Shown in pieces: positions 53,890-62,762 of a stretch of DNA of 64,000 bases. This stretch comes from Alphaproteobacteria bacterium (GTDB lineage: Bacteria > Pseudomonadota > Alphaproteobacteria > UBA8366 > GCA-2717185). Both the position numbers and the translations under genes were made by a program. Every line of letters begins with the position of its first letter. Within the stretch, counting starts at the first letter, position 1. The notes beneath the pieces were generated by a model. That model saw only the letters and a program-made list of their open reading frames with translations. It did no database searches and was not told where the DNA came from. Where the stretch lies: the NCBI GenBank assembly GCA_040905865.1, contig JBBDQU010000051.1, positions 33,103 to 97,102 of the forward strand. Reading direction: 5' to 3'.

Positions 53890-54195
53890 GGTATAGATAA
53901 TGGCACGGGTCCTGAACAATTCATCCTGAAAGCGATTGCGGGATGTCGGCCTCCGCAAGGGTAAGGATATGGCGCTATCCGGCACGATTTTCCAGCAAAA
54001 ACCCGCGCGCGGCGCGACGCTCCGGGACGTTCCGCGCCGCATGCCCCGACACCGTATGGAACAAAAAAAAGCAACCAGGGACGCGCTGGCGTGGGGATGC
54101 GATGGAGACTGCCGTGTGCGATGGCCACCGCCCGGCACCGGCGGTTACTTTTATATGCTTCGCATTAACCGCGTATTACAGTATTCCAGTTCGCC
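53890..54195. other. Divergent promoter region between tamA and the sialate-esterase-like gene
   Basis: The 306 bases separate two diverging genes and must hold both promoters. I see no convincing -35/-10 pair. There is a GC-rich stretch (54003-54045) and a more AT-rich right half with CATTAACCGCG near 54164 and CAGTATTCC just before the ATG at 54196. The frames open in this stretch show no family resemblance. Confidence 0.5.
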
Positions 54196-56337
54196 ATGTG
54201 GAAACATAGTCGCCTTATCGCCAATATCCTGATCCTCCTGTCGCTTTGCGGTGTGACAGGGGCCATGTGGGCCATTTATCGGGCGGCAAACGTGACATTC
54301 GATCCCTGGCTCCTTGCCTTCGCCGCGGGCGGGGTGATTGCCATCGGGCTTTTGTTTTCGCTTGCCTTCAATTTCGCCGCGAAACTCCTGATCGCGGCGA
54401 TTGCCTTTGCAACCGTCCTTGCCGCCTATGCCGGCAATCATGTACTGGAACTTACGGGCCGCAACCTGCTGCATATTTTCGATGCGACGGTCGCCCGGCA
54501 ACAGATTCCGGTGGCGCCGCCTCCAGCCGACCCCGCCCCGGTCACAGCAACTGCGCAGACTCCATCTCCGGCCACTCGCAAACCGACCGTCCATTTCCAG
54601 GCGACGTATGACGCATACGGCCAGACATCCGCCGTCATTCCCGAAACCGAATCCCTGGCTCGGGTCTCCGATGGCGCCAGCATTCTCGGCTACAGTTTCG
54701 TTCCGGCAAACAACGCCGGCACTATAGAGATATCGGTGCAGGCGAATGCCTATGCCCAGACCGATAACGGGCTGGTTGTCGCCATCTTCCAGACCGGACG
54801 CGCTCAACCACTGAAACTGGCACGGATTGCCCTGCGGGCCGGTGAGCGAGGGTTTCTCGAAACCAGCGTTCGTGTCTCCTTTATCACGCGGGGACCAATG
54901 ACCTTAGATGTCCGCGTCGGGCCATCGCGCCCGGGCACCATCTATATAAACGGTGATGCGACGGGAAAGCAGACCGTTCCCCGCCTGCCTGGCCTTACCA
55001 TTACGGAAACACCGGATGCAGCCGCAGGAACCGGTAACCCATCTGGTCCCGCTATCGTCGACGCGGCGATACTGCCCGCGCCAACGCTGATTGGCGGAAC
55101 GTGGCAGCAGCAGTTTTCCGGGCCGGCGGAAACGGATTCGGTGATGGCAGCGGCGTTATCCGCGCTCGACACGGGCCAGGGATTGAAGGTATTGGGCTTT
55201 GATATGCAGGGCGCGACGCGATCCGGAAACCTGCGTGTCCGAGTCGCAATGAACGCACTTTCCCACACGGACAACGAACTGCGTATCGGATTGTTTCGTG
55301 GCGATGGATCCGTTCCCGCCGGTCTGGCAACAGCGCGTTTGCTCGCAGGCAAAACGACCCACCTGATCAAGTCTTTTGACCTGGAGAATGTAAAATCAAC
55401 AGAGAGTCTGAGGGTTCATGCCGGTCCGGGCCGCCCTGGCAATATATTTCTGAATGGCGACGGCAAAGGCGGCCGCCAGAAAATGGCGCTTTATCCCGTG
55501 TTGATTGTGGTGGAACGCGACCTAGCAACAACGGACACGCCTTTCCCCGACGATGACGGGACTGTCGCCTTCGCCAGGACTCTGAATCTGGTGCAACCGC
55601 ATTCGGATCCTTCGCCCGCGGGGCGCAACAAGGTATCCTGCCGTGACGCCTTCGCGGGGCCGGATACGGGCGTGTTCCTTGCATTCGGGCAATCCCAGGC
55701 GGCCAACACCGGAATTCAAAAATACGAATCGCAGCGCGATGTCATTAATTTCAACTTTCTCGATTCCGGCTGCTACGCGGCAAAAGACCCGTTGCTGGGC
55801 GCCAGCAATCTGATGGGTAGCGTCTGGTCTCGTCTTGGGGACCTGCTGATCGATTCGGGCGCGTACCGTCGCGTCGTTGTGGCGCCCATTGCGGTCGGCG
55901 GGACGTTCCTCAGCGAATGGATGCCGGGCGGAAAGCAGCATCATCGCCTGTCGCTGGCGCTGCAGCGACTAAACCGCGCCGAGGCAAAGGTTGCCGGTTT
56001 CCTGTGGCAGCAGGGCGAGGCCGAAGCCGGCCGCACCGATATGAGCGTCTCGGAATACAAGAGCGGGTTTCTCGAAATGCTCGCCTCCATCCGTGCGCAG
56101 GGATTCTCCGCGCCGGTCTATGTCGCGGTATCCACTTATTGCGGCGCACTGGCCAAACGCAACGCCGAAAACATTCGCCGCGCCCTTCAGGAACTGGCGG
56201 CGGAAAACGCCGATATCCTTCCTGGTCCGGATACGGATGCGATCGGGGTGGATCAGCGCCATGACGGCTGCCATTTCGACGGCCCCGGCCAGGACCGGGC
56301 CGCCGACATGTGGGCCGATGCGATACGCGCGCGTTAA
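54196..56337 (+). CDS. Membrane-anchored SGNH acetylesterase with two internal beta-domain repeats
   Basis: A 713-residue protein. Two or three membrane helices fill residues 8-80, followed by a proline/threonine-rich linker (105-130). Two homologous domains follow: about 154-272 and 324-441. Each contains 'ASILGYSF' or 'LKVLGFDM', a 'HTDNELRIGLFRGD'-like block, and 'VGPSRPGTIYINGD' or 'AGPGRPGNIFLNGD'. The C-terminal domain (488-713) resembles sialate O-acetylesterases (SASA): Ser500 in 'LAFGQSQAANTG', 'WQQGEAEAG' and the Asp690/His693 pair in 'DGCHFDGPGQ'. It probably deacetylates a cell-surface glycan outside the inner membrane. GC is lower than in its neighbours. It diverges from tamA and converges with another SGNH gene. 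Confidence 0.82.
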   Translation: MWKHSRLIANILILLSLCGVTGAMWAIYRAANVTFDPWLLAFAAGGVIAIGLLFSLAFNFAAKLLIAAIAFATVLAAYAGNHVLELTGRNLLHIFDATVARQQIPVAPPPADPAPVTATAQTPSPATRKPTVHFQATYDAYGQTSAVIPETESLARVSDGASILGYSFVPANNAGTIEISVQANAYAQTDNGLVVAIFQTGRAQPLKLARIALRAGERGFLETSVRVSFITRGPMTLDVRVGPSRPGTIYINGDATGKQTVPRLPGLTITETPDAAAGTGNPSGPAIVDAAILPAPTLIGGTWQQQFSGPAETDSVMAAALSALDTGQGLKVLGFDMQGATRSGNLRVRVAMNALSHTDNELRIGLFRGDGSVPAGLATARLLAGKTTHLIKSFDLENVKSTESLRVHAGPGRPGNIFLNGDGKGGRQKMALYPVLIVVERDLATTDTPFPDDDGTVAFARTLNLVQPHSDPSPAGRNKVSCRDAFAGPDTGVFLAFGQSQAANTGIQKYESQRDVINFNFLDSGCYAAKDPLLGASNLMGSVWSRLGDLLIDSGAYRRVVVAPIAVGGTFLSEWMPGGKQHHRLSLALQRLNRAEAKVAGFLWQQGEAEAGRTDMSVSEYKSGFLEMLASIRAQGFSAPVYVAVSTYCGALAKRNAENIRRALQELAAENADILPGPDTDAIGVDQRHDGCHFDGPGQDRAADMWADAIRAR

Positions 56338-56409
56338 TCGGAGCGATAATGTTGTCATGTTCACCACCCGTTACGCGCGTATCGCGCGATAATGGCATCG
56401 CTCCTGATT
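56336..56409. terminator. Inverted repeat between convergent SGNH genes
   Basis: AATCGGAGCGAT (56336-56347) pairs with ATCGCTCCTGATT (56397-56409), allowing one bulge. An inner GCGCG-rich stretch lies between them. The element spans most of the 113-nt gap between the two convergent stop codons and probably ends transcription from both sides. No clear U-run. Confidence 0.4.
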
Positions 56410-56450
56410 CCGTTGTTGCGCGACAACCGGACAAAAATTCAAGCAGCCTG

Positions 56451-58439
56451 CTAACGCTGATAAACAAGGATTTCGTCGAATAACGGCCTGGAGAAAATCC
56501 GTACCGCTGTGACGGGCGGATTGATTTTACGAGGATCTATCTCAGCGCAGGGAGGCAAGAGGAGGTACTGCGACGGTTGCAGGCTTTTCGACTCGGAAGT
56601 TTTCAGCGAAGATACAAGTTGAAGTAATTTTCGGCCTGTAAGTTCAGGAAGTTCCCGGGCGGCCATCGTCTGCTCAAGCACCGTGCCATCTTTGTCGACG
56701 ATTGATATTCGGCAGCGTTCCAGTGTGGTCCAGAGGTCGTGGACCGCGGTCATTTCATCGAGCACCACGAAATGCCGTTGGCCCGGTTCATCCAGAATGA
56801 GTTCAAGCGCAGGTATGACCTTGCTGATTTTCGACAGGGCCTGTTCCGGCGTTTGCGCCTCATTTATCGAATTGTCCGTTAATTGGGCCAGAAATCCCAC
56901 ACTGGCGCGCTTGATCCTGTCGCGCAGGGTTACCGGTAACAGGTTCGCGAAAGAGATAATTGTTCCTTGATGCAGGTTGTTTCCACCGCGGCCATAGGGG
57001 ACCAGCCGGTAGCCGATGGACGCAGAGGCTTCTGGATTTTCAGGCAGGGTGGCAAGAGGTAAATTTATCGGCGGGCCTTTCGGAGCGTTAGGCGGCGGGG
57101 AATAGACTGGTACAGGCCCTATCGAGTCAATGTCGAAATCGGGCGCGTCGTTGCCGATAAACGGTCCAGTGAGATAAGTGGCCACGGCCAAAGCATAGTA
57201 GTATGCCCCCAGGTCGTTGGGGTGCTGATCAAATGGCAAATGATACATGGCTTCCAGGTTCTGGTCCTGAATATATTGCTCAAGGTATTTCTCCATCCGC
57301 ACCGGTCGGATGGCCGTCGGCAGATGCGACGTGAAATTCTCCATGATCCCGGCGATACTTTCCGGCGGCGCTCCCGCCAGTTCGTCATACCGCGGATTGT
57401 GAAGAAACACGGTTTCAGGATATTGCTGACGGATGCTTTCAAATGCCGTGACGCTGGCGGCAACGGCTTCGTCCCGGGATTGAAAGCTTTTTCCCGGGGC
57501 GAGGAACTCCAGGTCGGACAGCGTTCGGGGAATCCTCGACGTTATCGGATATACGGTATCGATCAGCCTTGCAACGAGTTCGGGATAAACCGCGTACCAG
57601 TCGACTGCGGCTATATAATGCTTTCTGACATGCTCCCTTATGAACCCGGTTCGGGTGTGTCCGTCGGTCCAGTTGGGCAGGCCTGCCATGCGGAATTTTC
57701 GGTACAGGTCGTTTGAAATGAAGTTTACTATTACGAGGTCAGGCTGAAATTCTGGCACTTCATGCCGGGCAATAGCGGCAAACTGCACGGCGCCAATACC
57801 ATCGAACCCGAAATTCAGCGTTCTGGTATTTTTCTCGCCCGTATAGCGCTTCCAGGCAGAAGAACTGTTGAGAAGCGGTTCAACCAGTTCAACCCAGGTT
57901 GTATTGGCGCTGACAAGCGCCGTATACGAATCGCCAATGAAAGCGACGCGAAATTCGGATTCCGGTTTTATCTTTGGGTAATCCTCCTTGCCGACGTGGC
58001 CCCACTTATTGATCCGCACGTCAGTATCGAATGGCGGAGGGTAATGGATGCGCGAATTTGGCACATACCGATATCCGATTTCGGAATCAAATACATATGT
58101 AGCACCTGCACCGGATGTCGGCGGAAGGGATTTGAGCAGGTGATCAACGAGGTCGGATTCCAGCTTGCCCTGGATATACCATCTATACGCTATTTCCATT
58201 GTGACGTAGCCGACCAGAATCGTCGCGAATATGGCTATTGTTCCGACAAGTCGGATAGCGGTGGAGGTTTTCGTTGGACTTAGCTGTTTGTTCTGGTCTG
58301 GCATTGACTTCGTTTCAATTGGGTCATCGAATTCGCTCGCGTGGAATTTGGCAATGCCGTCGGAATCGACCGGATCTTTTGCTTCAAGTAGCGCACCCTG
58401 CGCTATAATACCTTCTGTCCGATGCTCCATGTTCGGCAA
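56451..58439 (-). CDS. Membrane-anchored SGNH/GDSL hydrolase-like protein
   Basis: A 662-residue protein with one membrane helix (about 62-84, 'LVGTIAIFATILVGYVTMEI'), so the rest lies outside the inner membrane. The SGNH blocks are recognisable: 'RVAFIGDSYTALV' (Ser171), a conserved Gly in 'LNFGFDGIGA', Asn in 'NFISNDLYRKF', and Asp404/His406 in 'LPFDQHPNDLGAYYY'. After residue 440 there is a C-terminal domain I do not recognise. Such proteins acetylate or deacetylate surface polysaccharides (DltD- and AlgJ-like). The start may be 58439 or the internal Met at 'MPDQNKQLSP'. GC is clearly lower than in the flanking genes. Confidence 0.75.
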   Translation of the reverse strand: MPNMEHRTEGIIAQGALLEAKDPVDSDGIAKFHASEFDDPIETKSMPDQNKQLSPTKTSTAIRLVGTIAIFATILVGYVTMEIAYRWYIQGKLESDLVDHLLKSLPPTSGAGATYVFDSEIGYRYVPNSRIHYPPPFDTDVRINKWGHVGKEDYPKIKPESEFRVAFIGDSYTALVSANTTWVELVEPLLNSSSAWKRYTGEKNTRTLNFGFDGIGAVQFAAIARHEVPEFQPDLVIVNFISNDLYRKFRMAGLPNWTDGHTRTGFIREHVRKHYIAAVDWYAVYPELVARLIDTVYPITSRIPRTLSDLEFLAPGKSFQSRDEAVAASVTAFESIRQQYPETVFLHNPRYDELAGAPPESIAGIMENFTSHLPTAIRPVRMEKYLEQYIQDQNLEAMYHLPFDQHPNDLGAYYYALAVATYLTGPFIGNDAPDFDIDSIGPVPVYSPPPNAPKGPPINLPLATLPENPEASASIGYRLVPYGRGGNNLHQGTIISFANLLPVTLRDRIKRASVGFLAQLTDNSINEAQTPEQALSKISKVIPALELILDEPGQRHFVVLDEMTAVHDLWTTLERCRISIVDKDGTVLEQTMAARELPELTGRKLLQLVSSLKTSESKSLQPSQYLLLPPCAEIDPRKINPPVTAVRIFSRPLFDEILVYQR

Positions 58440-58859
58440 TACTGGCAGCTACAAAACTAGCATTTACCGTGTCGACTTCCTATCCGCTATTTATTCCTTT
58501 CCCTTGTCCGGGAAAGCGCCCCGGCGACGATCCTGCCCATGACGGCTCCTGTGCTGATTTTCCGTTGAAACTGCCTTGTCACGGCTTCTTGTTATAATGC
58601 TTCACCGGTCGCGGCCAATGGTTGCCTGCGACGAATAACTCTATTGACAAAACCTTGGAAAAGTACTTGCCCCCCCAAATTGAAGCGGCATAGAATATTT
58701 ACCGTGCATCGAACGCGCGAATGGCGGCTATCGGGAAGGCTCCTGTCCGGGAACGGACAAGGGGAACCGGTCGCCCTCTCGACAATGCGATGCAGTGCCC
58801 TCGATCCGGCAAGAAGTGCAGGAAATCCGCCGGATTGATATCGAAAGGAAGACGAGTAC
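58440..58859 (+). promoter_or_regulatory. Intergenic region with putative promoter and long 5' leader of cspA
   Basis: The best promoter-like element in this 420-bp gap is TGTTATAAT (58591-58599), a perfect TATAAT with an extended -10 TG. It would start an mRNA near 58606 with a leader of about 250 nt, as is usual for cold-shock mRNAs. A second candidate is TTGCCC (58667-58672) and TAGAAT (58691-58696) with an 18-bp spacer. The left part (58440-58560) shows nothing. No coding frame here has support. Confidence 0.4.
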
Positions 58860-59066
58860 ATGGCTACCGGGACAGTAAAGTGGTTCAATCCGACCAAAGG
58901 TTTTGGCTTCATCACCCCCGACACCGGCGGGAAAGACGCCTTCGTGCATATCACCGAAGTCGAGCGCGCGGGGATGCCCCCTCTGGTTGAAGGCCAGCGA
59001 ATCAGCTACGAGGAAGTCAACGATGCGAAGGGGCTGAAGGCCGTCAGCCTGTCCGGCGCCGGCTGA
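58860..59066 (+). CDS. cspA: Cold-shock protein
   Basis: A 68-residue single cold-shock domain. RNP1 is 'KGFGFITPD' and RNP2 is 'DAFVHITEV'. It begins 'MATGTVKWFNPTKGFGF', the standard start. It binds single-stranded RNA and DNA and acts as an RNA chaperone. The ribosome-binding site AAAGGAAG lies about 10 nt upstream. The AT-rich gap of 420 nt before it probably contains a long regulatory leader. The symbol cspA is generic; which paralogue it is cannot be told. Confidence 0.93.
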   Translation: MATGTVKWFNPTKGFGFITPDTGGKDAFVHITEVERAGMPPLVEGQRISYEEVNDAKGLKAVSLSGAG

Positions 59067-59116
59067 CGCACGGCGTCGCACACGGCCCGCCGAGAATTTG
59101 ACGGGCCGGCGGGACC

Positions 59117-59150
59117 GCAGGAAGCGGCCATTGCCGTATTATTCCTGCGA
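59117..59150 (+). terminator. Putative terminator between cspA and the crotonase gene
   Basis: GCAGGAA (59117-59123) pairs with TTCCTGC (59142-59148) around an inner GGCC...GCC stretch, and is followed by GAGGGTTTTCG. It lies about 50 nt after the cspA stop codon, between two convergent genes. The U-run is short. Confidence 0.35.
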
Positions 59151-59167
59151 GGGTTTTCGTTGCGCCG

Positions 59168-59956
59168 TTATCGCGCCGTAAAGACGGGTTTCCGCTTTTC
59201 CATGAAGGCCTTGCGGCCCTCGGCGTAATCGGCGCTGTCGAAGCACGCCTTGACCATGGCGGCGCATTTCCCGATATCGCGATCCGCCGGATCCTTGACG
59301 ATCTCGCCCACCGTGAACTTGACCTGCGCCACCGTCAGCGGCGCGTTGCCGCCGATTGTCCTGGCGTAATCGTCGACATAGGCCTGCAGCATGGAAACCG
59401 GCACGACCCGGTTCACCAGCCCCATCTCCCGGGCTTCCGTGGCGTTGAACTGGCGCGCGGTGAAGAAGATTTCCTTGGTGAAGGACGGGCCGACGATATT
59501 GCTCAGCTTGCGGATATGGGCATAGCCGTAACCCAGTCCCAGCTTCGCCGCCGGCACGGCGAACCTGGCGTTATCGGCGCAGATCCGCAGGTCGCAGGAC
59601 ACCGCGATGCCCAGCCCGCCGCCGATGCAGTAGCCGTTGATCATGGCGATGGTCGGTTTCGGGAAGGAATGGATGCCGTCATAGGCCTTGTCCACGGCAA
59701 CCGCGTATTTTTCGATCGCTTCCTGCGACGCGCGCTCGTTCTCGAATTGCGAGATATCGGCGCCGGACACGAAGGCCTTGCTGCCCGCGCCCTTCAGGAC
59801 GACGACGCGGATTGCGTTGTCGTTGCGGAAATCCTCCAGGATTTCGACCACCCCTTCCCACATATCCATCGACACCGCGTTCAGGCGCTGCGGGTTGTTG
59901 AAGGTCATGAAGCCGACGGGGCCGCGCTTTTCGGAAATCATTTTCTCGGTGAGCAT
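59168..59956 (-). CDS. Crotonase-family protein lacking both hydratase glutamates
   Basis: A 262-residue crotonase-fold protein. The CoA-binding and oxyanion segments are normal: 'AFVSGADISQF' and 'GYCIGGGLGIAVSCDL'. However, the two catalytic glutamates of enoyl-CoA hydratase are absent: GGGCE reads 'GGGLG', and QPE reads 'VPAAKLGLG'. So hydration of enoyl-CoA by the usual mechanism is unlikely. It may instead be an isomerase, a decarboxylase or hydrolase, or a CoA-ester enzyme of another kind. The neighbouring class III CoA-transferase gene (44 nt away on the same strand) suggests a shared CoA-ester pathway. Confidence 0.85.
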   Translation of the reverse strand: MLTEKMISEKRGPVGFMTFNNPQRLNAVSMDMWEGVVEILEDFRNDNAIRVVVLKGAGSKAFVSGADISQFENERASQEAIEKYAVAVDKAYDGIHSFPKPTIAMINGYCIGGGLGIAVSCDLRICADNARFAVPAAKLGLGYGYAHIRKLSNIVGPSFTKEIFFTARQFNATEAREMGLVNRVVPVSMLQAYVDDYARTIGGNAPLTVAQVKFTVGEIVKDPADRDIGKCAAMVKACFDSADYAEGRKAFMEKRKPVFTAR

Positions 59957-60000
59957 GGTTCCGGTTTCCTTTGTCGATTGAATGGGTTGCCCGCGTTTTT

Positions 60001-61197
60001 TCAGATGACGTTACGGCTGCGCAGGTCGGCGATCTCCGCCGCGCTGTAGCCGAGGCCGGCGTAAACCTCGTCGGAATGTTCGCCGCGCTCCGGCGGCGCG
60101 ACAGCGATCCTGCTTGGCGTGCGGCTCATCCTGATCGCCTGCGACACCAGTTCGATATCGCCGCCGATGGCGGGCGACGTGACGCTTTCCGCCATGCCCA
60201 GATGCCTGACCTGCGGGTCGGCGAAGACCTGGTCGATGGAATTGATCTCACCGGCCGGCACGCCGGCCTCGTTGAAGATGTCGATCCACTCGGCGCCGGT
60301 CTTGTGGCGCGTGCGGTCGTTGATCGCCGCGTTCAGCGCATCGCGGTTCTGCGACCGCAACGCGCCGGTCGAATAGTCCGGCATCGCATTGAGATCCGGT
60401 TCGCCCATCGTGGCGCAGAAGCGTTCCCAGATGACCTGCCCGGCGACGGCGATATTGATATGCCCGTCAGACGTCCTGAACACGCCGGTCGGGATGCTGG
60501 TCGGGTGGTTGTTGCCGGCCTGCCGCGGCACCTCGTGATCCATCAGCCAGCGCGCCGCCTGGAAATCCAGCATGAAGATCTGCGCCGCCAGCAGCGAGGT
60601 GTCGACCCACTGCCCCGCGCCCGATTTTTCGCGCTCCAGCAGCGCGATCATGATGCCCTGCGAACACAGCAGCCCGGCGCAAAGATCCGCGATGGGGATG
60701 CCGACGCGCATCGGCCCCTCGCCCGGATTGCCGGTGATCGACATCAGCCCGCCCATGCCCTGGGCGATCTGGTCGAAGCCGGGGCGCTTCAGATAGGGGC
60801 CGTCCTGGCCGAAGCCGGAAATGCTGCCCAGGATGATCCGCGGATTGACCTTCTTCAGGGATTCGTAATCGATGCCGAGCCGGTTCTTGACGTCCGGGCG
60901 GTAGTTCTCCACCACCACATCCGCCTTCTCGACCAGTTTCATGAACACGGCCAGCCCGTCCGGGTCCTTCAGGTTCAGGGTCACGCTGCGCTTGTTGCGG
61001 TGCAGGTTCTGGAAATCCGGCCCGTGCCGGCGGCCGCCCAGTCCCTCGCCGCCTTCCAGCGCCTCGGGCATTTCGATCTTGATGACATCGGCGCCCCAGT
61101 CCGCCAGCTGGCGCACGCAGGTCGGGCCGGAGCGGACGCGGGTCAGGTCGAGGACGGTATATCCGGTCAGGGCGGACGAGGCGGCGGTATACGGCAT
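60001..61197 (-). CDS. Class III CoA-transferase (CaiB/BaiF/Frc family)
   Basis: A 398-residue CoA-transferase. The catalytic Asp171 is in 'GIPIADLCAGLLCS', the residue that forms the acyl-anhydride and CoA-thioester intermediates. Other landmarks are 'VLDLTRVRSGPTCVRQLADW', 'VIKIEMPE', 'NLHRNKRSVTLNLKDPDG' and 'FDQIAQGMGGLMSITG'. The start at 61197 gives 'MPYTAASSALTG'. It would move CoA between a carboxylic acid and an acyl-CoA such as succinyl-CoA. Its downstream neighbour is the crotonase-family gene. The frame to 61272 has no ribosome-binding site. Confidence 0.9.
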   Translation of the reverse strand: MPYTAASSALTGYTVLDLTRVRSGPTCVRQLADWGADVIKIEMPEALEGGEGLGGRRHGPDFQNLHRNKRSVTLNLKDPDGLAVFMKLVEKADVVVENYRPDVKNRLGIDYESLKKVNPRIILGSISGFGQDGPYLKRPGFDQIAQGMGGLMSITGNPGEGPMRVGIPIADLCAGLLCSQGIMIALLEREKSGAGQWVDTSLLAAQIFMLDFQAARWLMDHEVPRQAGNNHPTSIPTGVFRTSDGHINIAVAGQVIWERFCATMGEPDLNAMPDYSTGALRSQNRDALNAAINDRTRHKTGAEWIDIFNEAGVPAGEINSIDQVFADPQVRHLGMAESVTSPAIGGDIELVSQAIRMSRTPSRIAVAPPERGEHSDEVYAGLGYSAAEIADLRSRNVI

Positions 61198-61315
61198 GGT
61201 CGGTTTCCGTTCGTTTGGATATTCATGGCTGGTCAACCCGGCGGGTCGCGACCATGATGTAAAGGGGAACAATTACAGGTGCTATTGACCTTTTTTGGGA
61301 AGGGGCTGTCAACCG

Positions 61316-62605
61316 ATGGAAACACCGAATTCACTGACCGCGACGGAAGCCGCGAAACGGATCGAGGCGGGTACGCTCACCTCGGAAGCGCTGGTCGCCA
61401 GCTGTATCGAGCGGATAGACGCGCGCGAGGATGTTGTCGGCGCCTGGAAGGCCTTCGACCGTGACTTCGCGCTGAAACAGGCGCGGGCGCTGGACAAAGG
61501 CCCAAGGCGCGGGCCGATTCACGGCATCCCCTTCGGCGCGAAGGACATCATCGACACGGCGGACCTGCCGACCGGCTACGGCTCGCCCATATATGAAGGC
61601 AACCGTCCGGCGGCGGATGCGCCCTGCGTCGCGCTCAGCCGCGAATCCGGCGGGGTGCTGATGGGCAAGACGGTCTCCACCGAATTCGCCAGCCGCCATC
61701 CGGGCAGGACGACCAACCCGCACAACCCGGCGCATACGCCCGGCGGATCGTCCAGCGGTTCGGGCGCGGCGGTGACCGACAGGATGGTGCCGCTCGCCTT
61801 CGGCACGCAGACCGGGGGGTCGGTGATCCGGCCCGCGGCCTTCTGCGGCTGCTTCGGCTGGAAGCCCACACACGGGCTGATCCCCGCCTTTGGGGTGAAG
61901 GAGAATACCCGCAGCTTCGATACGGTCGGCCTTTATGCCCGCGATCTCGACGATATCGCCCTGTTCCGCGCCGGGGTGCTGGCTCTGCCGCACGAGCCGA
62001 TTGCCGGGGGATCGCTTCAGGGGCTGCGGGTCGGGTTCTGCCGCACCATGATGTGGGACCGCGCCAGCGCCGCGACGCAGGAACGGATCGAACATGCCGC
62101 CTCGGTGCTGTCAAAGGCCGGGGCGCGGGTCACGGATTTCCCGCTGGAGGGCCCCTTCGCCGGGTTCGCGGAAGCGGGAAAGACCGTCACCGGCTTCGAA
62201 TTCCCGCGCACCCTGACCTGGGAACGCACCCATCACGCGGACAAGATCAGCGACGAACTGCTGAAAACCATCCTCGAGCCGGGCCTGAAGATAACCCTCG
62301 CCGAATACCAGCGCGCCCAGGCCACCATCGCCGCCTGCCGCGCCTGGCTGGCCGATGCGATGGCGGATTACGACGTGCTGCTGACCCCCAGCGCCCCGGA
62401 CGAGGCGCCGGAGGGCCTGTCCTTCACCGGCGACCCCTGTTTCAACATCCTGGCAAGCTGGACCCATGTCCCGGCGGTCACCCTGCCGGTCTATACCGGC
62501 CCGAAGGGCCTGCCGATCGGCGTGCAGTTCGTCGGCCGCCGTGGCGGCGACATGAACCTGCTGGCGATGGCCAAGGCGGCCCTGCCGGCGTTGATGGCGG
62601 GATGA
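61316..62605 (+). CDS. Amidase (amidase signature family), second copy in the window
   Basis: A 429-residue amidase-signature enzyme. The catalytic triad is Lys76 in 'IPFGAKDIIDTA', cis-Ser145 in 'TPGGSSSGSG' and Ser169 in 'GTQTGGSVIRPAAF'. The start at 61316 is preceded by GGGAAGGGG about 10 nt upstream; a TTG at 61295 is in frame but unlikely. It is not closely similar to the amidase at 36346, so it probably has another substrate. It diverges from the CoA-transferase gene across a 118-nt gap. The C-terminus 'GVQFVGRRGGDMNLLA' is typical. No gatB or gatC is adjacent. Confidence 0.88.
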   Translation: METPNSLTATEAAKRIEAGTLTSEALVASCIERIDAREDVVGAWKAFDRDFALKQARALDKGPRRGPIHGIPFGAKDIIDTADLPTGYGSPIYEGNRPAADAPCVALSRESGGVLMGKTVSTEFASRHPGRTTNPHNPAHTPGGSSSGSGAAVTDRMVPLAFGTQTGGSVIRPAAFCGCFGWKPTHGLIPAFGVKENTRSFDTVGLYARDLDDIALFRAGVLALPHEPIAGGSLQGLRVGFCRTMMWDRASAATQERIEHAASVLSKAGARVTDFPLEGPFAGFAEAGKTVTGFEFPRTLTWERTHHADKISDELLKTILEPGLKITLAEYQRAQATIAACRAWLADAMADYDVLLTPSAPDEAPEGLSFTGDPCFNILASWTHVPAVTLPVYTGPKGLPIGVQFVGRRGGDMNLLAMAKAALPALMAG

Positions 62606-62690
62606 TGGGTTCGCGCGCAACCTTCACCGCCCTATCGCCGACGATTCGGTTTCAAAATTCGTGTGTTTGGTAAACTGGCAACGTAATTCC

Positions 62691-62762
62691 ACCGGCATTC
62701 TGCATCACGTCACCCAGCGCGGCATCCGGCGTGCGCAGCCCTTTTTCGAGAATAGCGGCTAA
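62691..62762 (+). pseudogene. N-terminal remnant of a REP-associated (Y1/IS200-like) transposase gene
   Basis: The 24-codon stretch reads 'TGILHHVTQRGIRRAQPFFE' before a TAA stop. This is the beginning of a RAYT transposase ('PGxxYHVTQRGNRR...FF'), with no start codon and nothing of the catalytic His-Tyr core left. Bases 62692-62750 match 63872-63930 at 52 of 59 positions in the same orientation. The surrounding bases (62606-62690) show no gene. Confidence 0.7.
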
